DNA of 64,000 bases from Apiotrichum sp. Y4204 (GCA_025531455.1 JAMYHL010000007.1:372001-436000), one strand, 5' to 3'. Positions 15,317 through 27,322 are shown, counted from the first letter of the stretch. Translations and numbers: made by a program. Notes: generated by a model from the sequence alone, not told the origin.

Positions 15317-17967
15317 CTACTTGGCGTGTGGCGGCGTCGAAGGGTTGGTAACGGTGAGCGGGGCGGGATCGGCTCCGGTGTCGTGGTGCGTGCTCCCCAG
15401 AGCGTGCTCGTCGTAGCCAGTTTGGAACGGGTCGTCGTACTGGTTGTACGCTGCGGGCGCGTAGCCTCCCTGCTCGTAACCGTTGTTGTCGTAGTAGAAG
15501 CCCTGCTCAGGAGTGACAAAGCCCTCGTTTCCACTCGGTTCGTGCAGGGTCTCGTACTGGTCAGAGTAGGGGTCTCCATAGTCGTCGTTGTAGTGGTGCG
15601 GCTGGCTGTCCGAGTAGTGTTCGCCGGCAGCATACGTGCCAGCGGCACCAGCAGCAGCCGTTCCGGCGGTACCCGCAATGAACGGGTCGTAGCCACCGCC
15701 GGTGGCGCCGTAGTTGGTCGTAGCGTAGCCGTGACCATATTGGCTCATGACATGCGACGACGGGAACGACTCAGACGTGGGGTGCGACGAGTGAACATCG
15801 CCCTCCTCGTCCAACGGCGAACGCGAAGCAGCTGCCGATGCAGCAGCGGCAGCAGCGGTGACCTCACGGTCCAGACGCTGGCGTCTGCGCCTACGGAAGC
15901 ATAGCAAACCAAGACCGGCCAAAATGGCAACAACGGCAAGACCAACGACAACAAAGACGCCGGCGACGGCACCCTTGTTGTTGAAGAAGCTCGATGAAGA
16001 ACCCGATGACGAGCCCTTGTCGAGTCCACCCGTCGGCTGGTAGACAATTTGCACGACAGTAAGGGTCTGGCCGTTCTCAGTAACGACCTTGCTCGAAGTG
16101 TAAGATTCGGGAGCGGTCATGTACTTGGAGCCTCGTGCGTCTGTAGTCTCTATCGTGAACTTGGAAGACGCAGTCACCTGCTCGGTCGCAAGAATGTTGC
16201 CGACAACCGAGTTGGAAGTAACAGCGGGATTAGAGCCAGCAGTGGTGCCGGCCTGAGCTCCTCCTCCAGCATTCGTCTGCGGACTGCCCGGTGATTGCGC
16301 ATTAGTGTTTGGGGCATTATTACCATTATTCGTCGCCGCAGGTGTATTGGCGTTGTCGTTGGCATTGCCATTTGAGTTGGAGTTGCCATTGGAGTTGGAG
16401 TTGCCGTTGGGGTTCGTGTTTGTATTAGGCGAGTTGTTGGGAGTGTTGGATGTGTTTGCAGTGTTGTCATTGGGATTGTTCGTGTTCGTGTTCCCATTAG
16501 TGTTGCCATTGTTGTTGTTCGTGTTGCCATTGTTAGTGTTGGGGTTGTTGGGTGAAGATGTAGCAGTAGGCAATGTGGGTTGTGTCGGTTCAGGTGCGCT
16601 CCTGGTCAGCATGGGGGCAGCACGGCCTCGTGGAGACTTACGGAGTGTTGTTGTTGGGAGAGTTCGTGGCCTGGGGCGGGTTTGGGGAGTTGTTGTTGTT
16701 ATTGTTGTTATTGTTATTGTTGTTGTTGTTTGTTGTAGGAGCCGGCTGCTGTGGAGTGTTGTTGGTGGGGGTGTTGTTGGTGGGAGGGTTGTTGGTAGGG
16801 GTGTTGTTAGTGGGCGGGTTGTTCGACGGCTGCGGCTGAGGCTGCGGCTGCTGAGACGGTTGCGGCTGAGGCGACGGCTGCGGTTGTGGCGATGGCTGGG
16901 GCTGAGGCGAGGGTTGCGGCGACGGTTGCGGTTGCGGCGACGGCTGAGGCTGAGGCGATGGCTCCGGCGATGGTTGCGGCTGCGGCGAAGGAGAGGGCTG
17001 AGGTTCAGGTGAGGGCTCCGGCGATGGTTGCGGCTGCGGCGAGGGGGAGGGGGTCGGCTCAGTAGGAGTGCTTGGTTCCTCTGGAGGCGGCATAATGGTA
17101 CGAGTGGGGGCAGGTGGATTGGGAGAAGGTGCGGGGGGGTTAGGTGATGGCGCGGGAGGATTTGGTGATGGCGCGGGGGGGTTCGGCGATGGAGCAGGTG
17201 GGTTGGGCGAAGGTGCAGGCGTGTTAGACGTGGGAGCAGGTGGTGCGTTAGAAGTTGGGGCAGGCGGCGAGTTGGACGTCGGTGCAGGAGTGTTAGACGT
17301 AGGCGGCGTTGAAGGGATCGTAGGCGGCGTTGAGGGCGTCGATGCAGGTGGGGGCGATACAGGTTCGGATGCAGGTGCAGATGGTTCAGATGGGGTCGTG
17401 GGCGTCGTTGGGGGCGAAGACGGTTCGTCAGATGCTGTATTCGTCGGGGTAGGTATGGGAGAAGTGGGTTCGGCAGGAGCAGATGGAGATTCTGTCACGA
17501 CCGCATCAGACAACGAGCCCACACCAGAAAAGAAGACCACAACCAAAGCAGCAACAAAGAGAACAACACGGATCTGTCTGAGAAAGAGAGAGCGCGGGAT
17601 GATCGTGGCGATGCTGATGTGCTGAGGGCTGGCTGGCAACTGGTGGGGCTGTGGTGACGGAGTAGAGAGATCAAGCCGGAGACTCGATAGAGAGTGGCAG
17701 TAGCCAGCGGTGGCGTGGGAATGGAAATGGGCAACAGAACAGAACAGAACAAGGTTCGTGGATCATGGATCAAGACTCACGGGGAGTGGAAGGGCTCGAC
17801 GGCTCGGTAGGCGGCGGCGTCGATGGCTCCGTCGGCGGCGGTGTTGACGGCTCCTGAGGGGCAGTGGTTCCTCCTGTTCCCGTGCCGTTCTGGCGCGCAG
17901 CCAGGCGTGCCAGCCGGGGTCCGTTTGGCGGGGGCGAGAGTGCCCGAGGGTGCAATGGGGCGATCAT
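15317..17967 (-). CDS. Pro/Asn-rich mucin-like single-pass membrane protein
   Basis: Three exons (17967-17781, 17491-16642, 16601-15317) give 773 residues. Residues 1-345 are Pro/Ser/Thr/Gln-rich: PTEPSTPP units, five NPPAPSP units, PQPQPS units, TNNTP units and a run of 14 Asn. Then comes an Asn/Thr/Gly-rich stretch and a short globular region (about 470-535) before a transmembrane helix at about 556-581 followed by RRRRR. The cytosolic tail of about 190 residues is rich in Tyr, Gly and Asp. The architecture resembles fungal wall-stress sensors (Mid2/Wsc-like) or other cell-surface mucins, but no diagnostic domain was recognised. No convincing signal peptide is seen at the chosen ATG, so a missing 5' exon is possible. 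The first intron (289 nt) was placed so that CCC plus AATCT continues the Pro-rich frame. The last intron is 40 nt. Confidence 0.7.
16689..16730 (-). repeat. poly-asparagine coding microsatellite
   Basis: Fourteen consecutive Asn codons (GTT/ATT triplets on the plus strand) lie in exon 2 of the mucin-like gene. A tract of this kind is prone to length change by replication slippage. Confidence 0.9.
16849..17055 (-). repeat. Gln-Pro-Ser-Pro coding repeat array
   Basis: Degenerate 12- and 18-nt units encode PQPSP and EPSPQPQ peptides over about 70 codons of the mucin-like protein. Third-position variation between units shows this is not a recent perfect expansion. Confidence 0.85.
17108..17212 (-). 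repeat. five 21-nt tandem units encoding NPPAPSP
   Basis: Five consecutive 21-nt units (17108-17128, 17129-17149, 17150-17170, 17171-17191, 17192-17212) differ mostly at synonymous positions. Each encodes the heptapeptide NPPAPSP or a close variant in the extracellular stalk of the mucin-like protein. Confidence 0.9.
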
Positions 17968-20900
17968 GATGGTCGGCGAGCGCGGTCAAGGCGATGTGAA
18001 CAGCGCACGGATACCTCTACTAAAGCTCGGGGAATCGGTGGCGATCGGCAGGGGCAAATGCCAACGAGCTAAAGGACCGGGTTGTTGGCGAGTAACGAAA
18101 GGGGTTACAGGCAATGATCTTCCGTGGATCGTCTTGATCTGCGTCGGGATGATCTTTCGAGATTGTCGACTGTCGAAGTGTGGAACGCTGAAACCGAACA
18201 ATCTGTTTGCGATGGCGAGCTGTGTGAAGAGCAATCAATCTACAATACTGCTTGCCAGCTTTGCTAAAACGGGAAGAAAGAAAGAAAGAAACAGAAGAGA
18301 AAAGAGACTGTACAATGGACAGAACGCACACAGGGAAGAATGAGACGGAGAAGGGGCTCGCTGTGTGCGGAGGGAGGGAGAGGGGAAGGGAGGAAAGGGG
18401 AGGGTTTTCCGGAAGGGAGATGGGTTGGTGAGAAGGGTGATGGTGGGGAGGCCGTCGATATCGACGAGCAATGTGCGTTGAGAGCGTAGGAGGAGTCTGT
18501 GTGGGCAGGGCAGAGCAGGGCAAGGGGGCCAAGGCAAGGCAAGGCAAGCGACAGGGGGAAGGTTAGCCTCGGGGAAACAGGTGCGCACCGAGGGATGACC
18601 CCGATGGACGCCTCTCCACCGCCACGGGGCGCTGCGCCGAGGATCGGAGCAGCAACTGGCTAGCTGATGCATGGTGCCAGGCAGCTGATGCAGGGGCATG
18701 TGGAGAGCCAGGGTAATTTTTTTTCCTGCATACTGGCATGATAGCACTCCTCTGCTATGTGCTGCAGTAGCTGCAGTGCTCTAGCCCTGTGTGATGGCAC
18801 ACAACGTGTGGGAACAAACTAAGGGTGCGGCACAACTACCAAGGATCACCAAGGATCATCTGCACCAGACAGAGTACAAAAGCCACAGCCAGCAGCATCC
18901 GAGGAGAATTTTTGGTTACAGCCCCGGAAGATGCCACCCTGGAAGAACCCTCAATCTACTCTCTCATAATGTGAGCCCTGATCGGCAGGCAGACGACCAG
19001 TGACCAGTCACTAGTGTCATAGCCGCACAGCGATCAGAAAGTTACTCTGTACTCCAAGCTCCTCCCCGCTTCCCCCTCGCGGGCCACACTCAAGTTTCTC
19101 TCCTTTCTACCTTGTCAGGGGCTTTCCGTTCCTGCCCAGCTGCCCAGCTGCTCTGCACTGATGAGGGCCATCTGGGTACCAAAGCAGCGCCGCTGACGCT
19201 ACTGGTAATGTCCGTAGAGCACTATCTAGCGCCATGGCTTGGGTGCCGCATTCATCGTGTGCACGGCCGAACCCACTGCCACCTCGGCACGCTGCACACT
19301 GCTTGCAACACCTGCGAGCACGTAAGCTTGGGTGGCGTCTGGTTGGTCTTGCGGGATGCACTAGCCACAGGATGTGCCAAGAGAAGGGCGACAGGAAGGC
19401 AACAGGAAAAACCACACACAAAGCACCTTTCGCCTAGCAGTACGCAGGCAGGCGATTAGCATCCCACCTATACCACACCATTCCAGAGCACCTTGTGCAT
19501 TTCATGCATTTGCGAAAGGCCATGCCGCGGGACACTGCACCAGCGCACCAGCCTGTGCGTATTCGGGCATTAGCAGCTCATCATACCTTCCTGCGCATTG
19601 CCTCTGGGAATGCAATCCATTGATGGCCAGAGCGCCATCCATCGTGTCTCTGCAGGATCCCTCACTCGTTTTATTTGCCGGCCGGCATGCCGGATATGAC
19701 GCAGTGCACCGTGGCAGGAACAAGCCAGGGGACGGGGACGATGGGCCTTGGTACTTGCTCCAGTTGGAGAGCGCGATGACGGCCTTGACAGCATGAAGCA
19801 CTCAGGAGAGCGGTAACGAGAGGCACAAGGATACCAAGCTACCAAGAAGGGACAAACCCACATGCCAGTTGGTGTTCCCTGTTCGGTGCCGAGAAGGTGG
19901 TGCGGCAGTGCTCGGAGTGGAAAAACGGTTGCAGAGCTCAAGTATGGGCAGAAAAAGGAAACGTAGTAAGAAGACAAAAAAGGTTGCAAGCCGCCCATCG
20001 CTTGATTCTCGGCAGTGCTCTTCTGCAAGGTTGCGGATGAGCTTATGGAGAATGCGGCGGCGGAACAAGTGATTCTGGTAGCTATTGATGCATATGCTTG
20101 GTTCGGCATGCCTGCTGCCTGCCACTTTGCCGCTCCCGGCTGTCGCGACTCCAAAGTACCTGGCTGAACCCTCCGAGACACCCAGTTGCCAGTAGCAAGT
20201 GCTGGTATCCAGGCAGCTCAGCCATCTTCACGGGGTAGACGAGGAGCTCAGACACACCCGAAACGCAGCACTCTCCAGTTACTATGTCCGCCCGACACCC
20301 GACAGATTCGGGGTGGAGACAACGGACAGGCATTGCGGTGGTGGCACAACGGCCTCAGGGTGTCGGAGTCGAAGTGGGGTAATGGCGACTAGCAATCTAG
20401 CGAGCGTCCTCATCCCCCTGTCGTTCGTCTCCGATCTCTGTCTCTCATCACGTGAGGCAATCGAGCATCGGCTCTTTTCGTCCGTTCTGTGCACACAGCA
20501 AGCGACACACGCATTGCCAAGACTTACTTCCTAGAATAGCGGTTCACCCAAGGTCCACTGCAGCCGACAGCGGCGTCGACGTCATCTCATCCCCCCAGCG
20601 CACATGTCGTAAGCTTGCAAGACCCCAAACCTGCCTGTCGAGGCACATTGCGTCTTGCGAGCTGCTGTACAGTTTGATGTCGCACCGACTGGCAGTGGTG
20701 TAGAGGTGGGAATAGGGTTCGTCCTGTCGGCATCGCAATGTGTGCGCAAGATCTGTTCCTGCAATGACTCATTGAGCGGCAGCGAAGCGTGGTGCGATGA
20801 AGGCCCGCCAGCTGCAGTCCCCTCCCCCTCTGGCTTCTGTTACTCATCCACTGCAATATATTCAAGCTCGTCCCGCGGCATGCCGCCCCTTCCGCGCGAT

Positions 20901-21573
20901 CGCCGCGCGACCGTAATGCTAATCTCCGCCCATTTTCCCATTTTCCCACTCTTGAGGTTCCATAGCCTTTAGCGTACAGATGCCGACGGGTTTGGCCGAG
21001 CTCTCGCGGGCTGGCGAACTGGCGAGCTGGCAATCACTAGCCGGACAACCAATACTGGTGATCTGATGACCCTTAGAATAATTATGTGGCACTGCACCGC
21101 TGTGCGGAATATGGATAAATGGAGTGAGAGTGGCGCCTCTTGTTGATCTCACGCAGTGCTGCGCGTGGCAATCGTACGCGATCGTGGCGACATTGTTCCA
21201 GTCCTGAGTACATGGCAGAAACCCGGGCAAGCCCCATCGGTTCTCACGCGCGCCACTTCCCGGCCATGAGATTGTAGAGCGCTGCGTTGCATTCCTTCGA
21301 GATCTCGCAGCTGTTCTCCAAGTGAAGGGTGTCAGACCCGCGTATCACTGTCACTGGCAGATGACCGTGGAATGGCGGTTCAAGATGAGTGGCGCTGCCA
21401 CCATGGAGGGACACTGACAACACTTATCATTGACGGTGACGACGGGACGATAGCTGAGAGCACGTCTGACGGTTTGACAGTCATGCACATGAGTAGTAAC
21501 ATTCGATACATGGCCACGACACATTGATTACTGCTTCAACCACTTCTCCCTTCTTTCATTCCCTCACTGCCCT
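17968..21573. other. 3.6-kb gene-poor region
   Basis: Next to the mucin gene (17968-18550) lies a minus-strand pyrimidine-rich segment typical of a promoter and 5' leader. Around 18531-18548 there is a short AAGGC tandem repeat. From 18600 to 21500 only short open frames occur, and none (including the 203-codon minus frame 19570-20181) shows a domain, codon bias or plausible splice chain. The right end is the 3' flank of the xanthine dioxygenase gene. Confidence 0.5.
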
Positions 21574-23191
21574 TTAAGCGTACTTCTTCACATCCTCGGC
21601 GTCGGGGCCTGCAGGATCCGACGACGCGGCAAGGTTGCACTGGTGGAACATGCGGAGCTCGTCAGGCGCAAATGCGCCGGTCACGCTGTGCAGTACGCCG
21701 CGGTTGTGGAACAGCACCAGGTCGCCCTCCTCCCAGTCGGCGGTGTACACGAGCTGGTGTGAGTGATGTGAAACGATTAGAAGCTCCTGTCCCAATCTCA
21801 TCCTGTACCCACCTTAGGATCGATACCGGGGCGCTGGATGCGGTAGACGAGCTCACGGGCCTGCTTTGTGTCGGTGACCTCCGCGCCGTCGGGGAAGAGC
21901 GCGCCGTGGTCCCGGTCCGCGCCCTCGGGGAGGGGCGCGACAGTCAGACCCATGATGGCGCATGGATGGACCTGGAGGTGGAGCGCGCCGGTGACCGGGT
22001 TTTTCCAGCACATGGGGAGGTGCTTGAGGTCGGCGTCGTTCCACTCGGGCAGGTCGTCGAGCGGAAGTTCCAGTCCTTCATCCTCAATACCCAGGCCGGT
22101 TGGGAGGGCGTGCGCGCGCGACATCCACACGTACGGGTGCGGCGCGTAGTTCACCGTCGTGCGAACCGCGAGCGACTTCAGCTCTTTCGGGAGAATGTCG
22201 AACATTGTCTTGCCCGAGACGACTGAGGTTAGTACGTGAGGAGCATCAGATGCGACATGAGGCTTTACAGTTTCAAGCCAGCCTGACGAGGACTGTCGCA
22301 CGTCGCACACCGCTTCTCCATTCTGCTACTCACAAACGGTGCTTCCCTGGGGAAGCTGCAGCTCGTCGCCCGTCCCGTCATCGTACCGCAGGGTCTGCCA
22401 CGGGCCCTTGGGGACGCGCACGGCATACAGCGTGGTGACTTTTGGGGGAGAAAGCTTGTAGAGCGCGGCATCAATGTGCCAGCGGTAGAAGCGCGTCGCG
22501 CCCGCCGCCTCGTCCGCGTCAGACACCGGCGTCTTGTGGAACGTCTTGTGGTGCGGGTGCTTGAGCTGCGGCTGAGGGGTTAGTTTCACGCAGAGATAGT
22601 GCTATTTATGAATGCCAGCTAGCACAGCCACGATACCCACGCTCTCGAGACCCTCGTAGTTGCCCGGCACCTTGCCGTTCCCGATGAGCTGCACCTCAGG
22701 CTGGTGCGGGATCGTCTTGAGGTCCGGGTGAAGGATCGACTTGGCCTGCTTGCCTGTCTCGTTGTTCCCGTGTCCGTACGACTGCGCCTCGGGGTCGAAT
22801 GCCTGGGAGTTAGGAATAACTATGTGTGAAACCCACCTTGGTCATTGCGTACTGCTGCTTCGGGGTGAGCTTGAGGCCGCGGAAGAGGAGGACGTCGTGC
22901 TGAGTGTTAGTATTCCGTTATTGAAGATGCTCTGTCCGGGCCTGCAGACTGTACAGCTACAGCTCGTCCTCAGTCCCCCTCCGCTCGTCTCCATAGACCG
23001 TCCGCGCCCTATTCTCTACCGGCCCATCCCCCCGAGCTCACCTTGTACAGCGCATCCATAATCTCCGGCATGGTGGCATCCAAGTTCTCGGGGTCGAAGC
23101 CGCGTACCTCGCGTCCAAACTCCGCAAAGTACGCGGGGTCGACGTTGGGCGAAGGCTTCATCGGCGCAAAGGAGAGCGTGGATGCAGTCAT
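21574..23191 (-). CDS. xanA: alpha-ketoglutarate-dependent xanthine dioxygenase
   Basis: Six exons (23191-23042, 22899-22837, 22802-22641, 22571-22334, 22222-21813, 21753-21574) join without frame change to 400 residues. The enzyme belongs to the TauD/TfdA Fe(II)/2-oxoglutarate dioxygenase family. It converts xanthine to uric acid while decarboxylating 2-oxoglutarate, an alternative to molybdenum xanthine dehydrogenase known from Aspergillus XanA. The iron ligands are visible as HID (His157, Asp159) in WHIDAALY and His363 in NRGVLHSV. Arg375 is the likely 2-oxoglutarate carboxylate ligand. RYDDGTGDEL and FVSGKTMF also resemble the XanA subfamily, and the latter is created by splicing exon 4 to exon 5. 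The protein is expected in the cytosol. Three GATA motifs upstream suit nitrogen-catabolite control. A broader TauD-type substrate cannot be fully excluded from sequence. Confidence 0.9.
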
Positions 23192-25586
23192 CGTGAGGTA
23201 GTATCAGTTCGACAGCTAAGGTGGATGAGATAAGAGGGAAAGCGGGGGAGAAGATATGCGTCGAGAAGAGAAGATAAATAGAACGTCGACGACGTGGACG
23301 CCAGTGGCAACGGCTGGTGGGCAAACGATCCGGACCTCGAAGCGGGGAGGATTGCGGACAACACGGACGGCGTGTATCATGGGACCAGAGCACCTCCGAC
23401 CACATCGGACATGGGCTGCGGTATGTTGTTGTTGCTCCGTACTGCAGCGATAAGGCTTCTTGATGGTACTGCAGGCGATCGCCGCCACTCACTTGGCGTA
23501 GGGGCGTGGGGTCCCCGCGTTGCCCGCTTGTACTCTGACGCACAGGGGCGACAGGCTGCTATCGGTGAACTCTTTCATTTTGGAGACGATGATTGGGCGC
23601 TGCTCCGATCTATCAGTATTGACCGGGAATGAACCGAGGACCATATCAACACTTGCTTCTTGGCGTCCTTCACGACTCGCATGGGTTTATCAACTGTGCT
23701 TCTGCTTTGCTTATATACCTCCTCCGACCCACTCGGACTCCCACACTGTCGCCCGCTGCTCTCGGACATGCTCATCACGCCCTGCAGCATACGTGAGAAT
23801 AAGCACACTGACCGCCAGCGCCGCACCCTTCGGTCCGATCGGACACGCCGGTTCTACAACACACCAGCTCGTCTGACCCCTCGGTTCTGGCCTTCGGGAG
23901 ACGGCTCAGGTCGTCTTTGATCCAAGTTGTTCGGCGACTCTGCGTGGGGTGGACAGGCGCCCCCGAGCGGATGTGCGCGCCCATGGGCGGATATATGCAC
24001 GCGATGGGGTTTACCACCAGGTCCATGTCCAAGCTCTTCGATAATGATCGCAACACCTCTCAGACTTTAAGAGGAGGCGCGCTTCGATTGTCTGCTCAAA
24101 TCTCCGCGGAGGTCTGCCCGCAGTCCCCAATACAAACCTCCCGATGGCTGCGGCGGTCATCCCCAATAAACGTGCGGCCTTGCGAGAGTCAACACCAGGT
24201 CGCTATATATCAGTCTCGGAACGCCTGACTCAAGCCATAACCAAGCCATGGTAGCTCGGACCATGCCATCGACCGCCGACGCCTCGCCTTGTTACCACTA
24301 ACCGCCGGACTCGCCGGCGATCTAATTATAACATCTCTGATGTGGTCCCTCTTACGCCTTCGGCCGCCGACTGATGCTCAAAGTACGCCGACAATGCTTC
24401 TTGCTCGGCATCGACGCCATCCATCCTAACGCGGCTCGCACTGGTCGATCGCGTGATCGTGGGTCAAGGCGCCCCGCGACAGGGCTCTGCGGTTGTGCGC
24501 GGTTAATCGGGGCAAACCACACGACCGGCGGCGCACAGTACCGAGTGGCCAGTGGCCAGTTGCGCAGATACTTGGTCGATAAGGGCACACGTGCAATGTC
24601 TGTGCGCCACTCGAGTGCTCAAGACCCTGGCGCTCAAGGGATCCTGTACCCGTCGCGCTTATCTGGGGAAGTGGAGAAGTGGGGCCCCTAATACCTCGCC
24701 CGACCATCATTTGGTCGCGAGATGGATGTTTACTCATGCTGAATGCCGTTCCAACTGATCCCTTGTCATCATCATCACAAAACAGCAAAAATGTGAACGA
24801 CAATACATCTCAAAACCTGCTGGAGTGTCACTCGATCCCCCTCTTCGATTGTCATGGTGTAGGGTGTGTGCACGGCCCACACCACAATACGAAGGACGTG
24901 CAGCCTCGAAGCCCATATGAGAGGCGGACACACACGACCCCCAGTCTCCGTCCACTGCACAATAACTGTTCATTGACCACATATACCTCCTAGCACAAAG
25001 CACTTATGCTCTGCTGATCCTCCTTTGTCCTCTGGCCTTCGGTCACATCGTCGTCTTGGGTAGATGTGGAGAATGTAATTACAATCGCGATCCGACAGTT
25101 CTCCCGTTCTTGTGTTCTATTGTGGTCCAGCTGCTGTGATTGTTTGCTCATGTTGAGGCGGGAACAGATACATGAGCATCAACCTACGCGGTAAACAGAG
25201 GCTCAAGGCGCACAGTGTCGCGGTACCGATTGTCTAGGTATAGTGGATGCACTAACCGATTGTTGATAGGTTGAATAGATGAATGCGGACAGATGGTGAT
25301 AATTGTTCGTCATTCGTCATTAAGTGGTAGTCACCATTGTTGTTGACATTGTTTTTGTGCTTTCGTGCTTTCCTTCCTCCCATCCCTCCGTCTCTCCTGC
25401 CTTCACCCCTGCTGTTCCTTCTTCTTCATACGTCTGTGACACCCTAATTCTGTCATTTACTCTGTCCATCTCTCCCCCTCCTTCATCTACTCTGTCAATC
25501 TCTCCCTTCTCCTGTTCTCATCATCGTCACACCTCTCATCCTCTTCGTCACACTTGCCCTAGCCTACACATTACCAAATCGCCATC
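23192..25586. other. 2.4-kb intergenic region with the xanA promoter
   Basis: This stretch separates the divergent xanthine dioxygenase (-) and first F-box-like gene (+). Near 23192-23460 it holds GATA motifs. Its right end (25370-25580) is a strongly CT-rich leader before the F-box-like ATG. No gene is supported in 23600-25320. Confidence 0.55.
23228..23454 (-). promoter_or_regulatory. candidate GATA-factor sites upstream of xanA
   Basis: Within 265 bp upstream of the xanA ATG there are AGATAAG at 23228-23234, AGATAA at 23272-23277 and CGATAAG at 23448-23454 on the plus strand. HGATAR is the core site of fungal nitrogen regulators such as AreA/Gat1, which activate purine-use genes when ammonium is scarce. 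Function is inferred from spacing and pathway only. Confidence 0.45.
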
Positions 25587-26624
25587 ATGGACCCGACGCG
25601 TCGCGTTGTTTGTCCCAGCCTCTTTCCGCACATTGCCGACGACATTCTTCAGCATGTTTGTCGCTCAACCCTCATCACGCTGCGCGCGACCAACAGGGCC
25701 TTCAAGGTCGAGGCGGACAAGCTGCTCGCACAGCAGCTCAGCCTGCACCACGAGTACCTGACCTGCCTCTCCGTCACGACACCCTCGGGCCAGCGTATTC
25801 CCGGCCTGAGGCGCATTCCCCTGGAGATGAGCGTCCTCAAGAGCCAGCGCGCCGATATCCTCGCGTACACCGAGGGAACAAAGGTGGTCGAGTTTGAAGG
25901 TGCCGTTCACGCCCCATACGACGCGCGCAATCTCGCCTTCTTGTTCCCCAATCTCGAGACCCTGCGCATCTGCACCATGCGCAGCGACAACCACCCTCGG
26001 GACCCGAGCCCGTGGTTATTCATGCGTTACTTTCCGTTCCCCTGCAAGACGGTGGTCCTCTTCTTCCACGAGTGTGAAAACGGCAAATTTATCGTCGATC
26101 CCGAGGATGTTGAGGGCGAGGCCTCGTTTAAGAATGACGACACGTTCCTCGTTCCCCGTGGCGACAAACAGCAGCTCCCGGAAAGCGTCACTACGCTCGT
26201 TGTCAACCTCAAGGGCACGGAGGTTTCGTTAACCCAACTCTACCCCATGTTTCAGGCCGTCAAGACGGTAGTGATTGCCTTTCCTGTTTACCGCTACAAC
26301 CGGCATCCGGAGCCGTTGTCCTTCCATCTCGATTACCTCGTCGCGGAGACCACCGCCATCATCTTGAACAATAAGTCGACGCGCTTCATCTTCGTCGGAC
26401 TTGGCAAGACTGCGGTGCGCTTACGCGCCGCCCTCAAGAGGGACTTCAATAACTGGGGCCGCCGCAATGAGCCTCCTGAGGAGACCCAGCGCCACTGGGA
26501 AGAGTTCATTGGCCAGATCGAGTTCCGCAGCCGGTATGCGTACGCCGATGAGATCGAGGACGAGGTCTGGGACGTCGACCTTCATCTTGTCGAGTGGCTC
26601 AGTGACCCCGAGGTGTACTGGTAG
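25587..26624 (+). CDS. F-box-like protein, tandem paralogue 1
   Basis: A single exon encodes 345 residues. The N-terminus (about 10-50) has the pattern of a degenerate F-box: a Leu/Pro-containing start, ADDILQH, then LRATNRAFK. The rest has alternating hydrophobic and charged segments. It is clearly paralogous to the next gene: shared blocks include LRATN, GERIPGL/GQRIPGL followed by RIPL, VEIEGPV/VEFEGAV, PYDAR/PCDAR, RYFPF-CKTVV, and QQLP before a VTTLVVN/VTKFVIN strand. F-box proteins recruit substrates to SCF ubiquitin ligases, but here that role is only suggested. The family looks like the lineage-expanded hypothetical proteins common in Trichosporonales. The first ATG after a CT-rich leader was chosen. 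Confidence 0.8.
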   Translation: MDPTRRVVCPSLFPHIADDILQHVCRSTLITLRATNRAFKVEADKLLAQQLSLHHEYLTCLSVTTPSGQRIPGLRRIPLEMSVLKSQRADILAYTEGTKVVEFEGAVHAPYDARNLAFLFPNLETLRICTMRSDNHPRDPSPWLFMRYFPFPCKTVVLFFHECENGKFIVDPEDVEGEASFKNDDTFLVPRGDKQQLPESVTTLVVNLKGTEVSLTQLYPMFQAVKTVVIAFPVYRYNRHPEPLSFHLDYLVAETTAIILNNKSTRFIFVGLGKTAVRLRAALKRDFNNWGRRNEPPEETQRHWEEFIGQIEFRSRYAYADEIEDEVWDVDLHLVEWLSDPEVYW

Positions 26625-27322
26625 GCGCGTCGCAGCACACAGTGCGGCGTGTTTGTGTTTGCCACTCAACACACTCCGATATCAAGAACATACAGTTGTC
26701 ATCATATACAGTCCTTTCGTGTCCTCTGTTTGTTGTCGGTCATTTCTATGTGTATGTCCACTTTTATAGAAGTTATTTAGTTGTCTGAGTAGAATGTACA
26801 TATTTCCTCGCATGAGTGCACACGCCATGTCTCGTGAACTGGAACCAAACAAATGCCAAGGGCTCTGGCGATCTAGTGATCGGGTGATCAGGGCGTCTGC
26901 TGAACTTGGTAGCTGAAGCGGTGAAGGGGTCGTCCGCTGATCCCCCTGATGGGCCGTGGATCGTGAGAAGCGCTGACTGGACTACTCGTCACTGATCGCG
27001 CATCACCCACAAGGCCACAAAACGCCCGCCCCCACTGAGCGCCTGTGCCGCCCTGCTCAATCGACGCGTCTCGACGCGTTTTCGTTTCTCCTCACTTTTG
27101 ATTCTTTCTTCCTCTCCCATTCTTTCCCTTCTCCATTTTGTTCGTCTTTCTCCAGTCTTTATTCGTCTTTTCGTCGCGTCCACCTTGTGTAGCCCTTCTC
27201 TTCATCTTTTCCCTCACTCCCAACGTCTTCTTTCGCCCTTCCCTTCTTTCGCCCTTCGTTTTCCTTCCTCCCTCTCTTCTCCACTCGAGCGCTTACCTGG
27301 CCGAGAAACACGGCTTGTCAGA
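26625..27322. other. spacer between the tandem F-box-like genes
   Basis: The 698-bp spacer contains the 3' flank of gene 1 and the promoter of gene 2. Its last 260 bp (27050-27310) are very rich in C and T on the plus strand, matching the leader of gene 1 and suggesting that the promoter was duplicated together with the coding region. Confidence 0.55.

Noticed and set aside
17491..17639. Hydrophobic stretch VVLFVAALVVVFF that looks like a signal anchor for the mucin
   Set aside because: It has no ATG and cannot be joined in phase to exon 1. It is better explained as the pyrimidine tract before the acceptor at 17492.
19570..20181. 203-codon minus-strand frame in the gene-poor region
   Set aside because: It has an irregular composition rich in Cys, Arg and Ser, no motif, and no leader or splice support.
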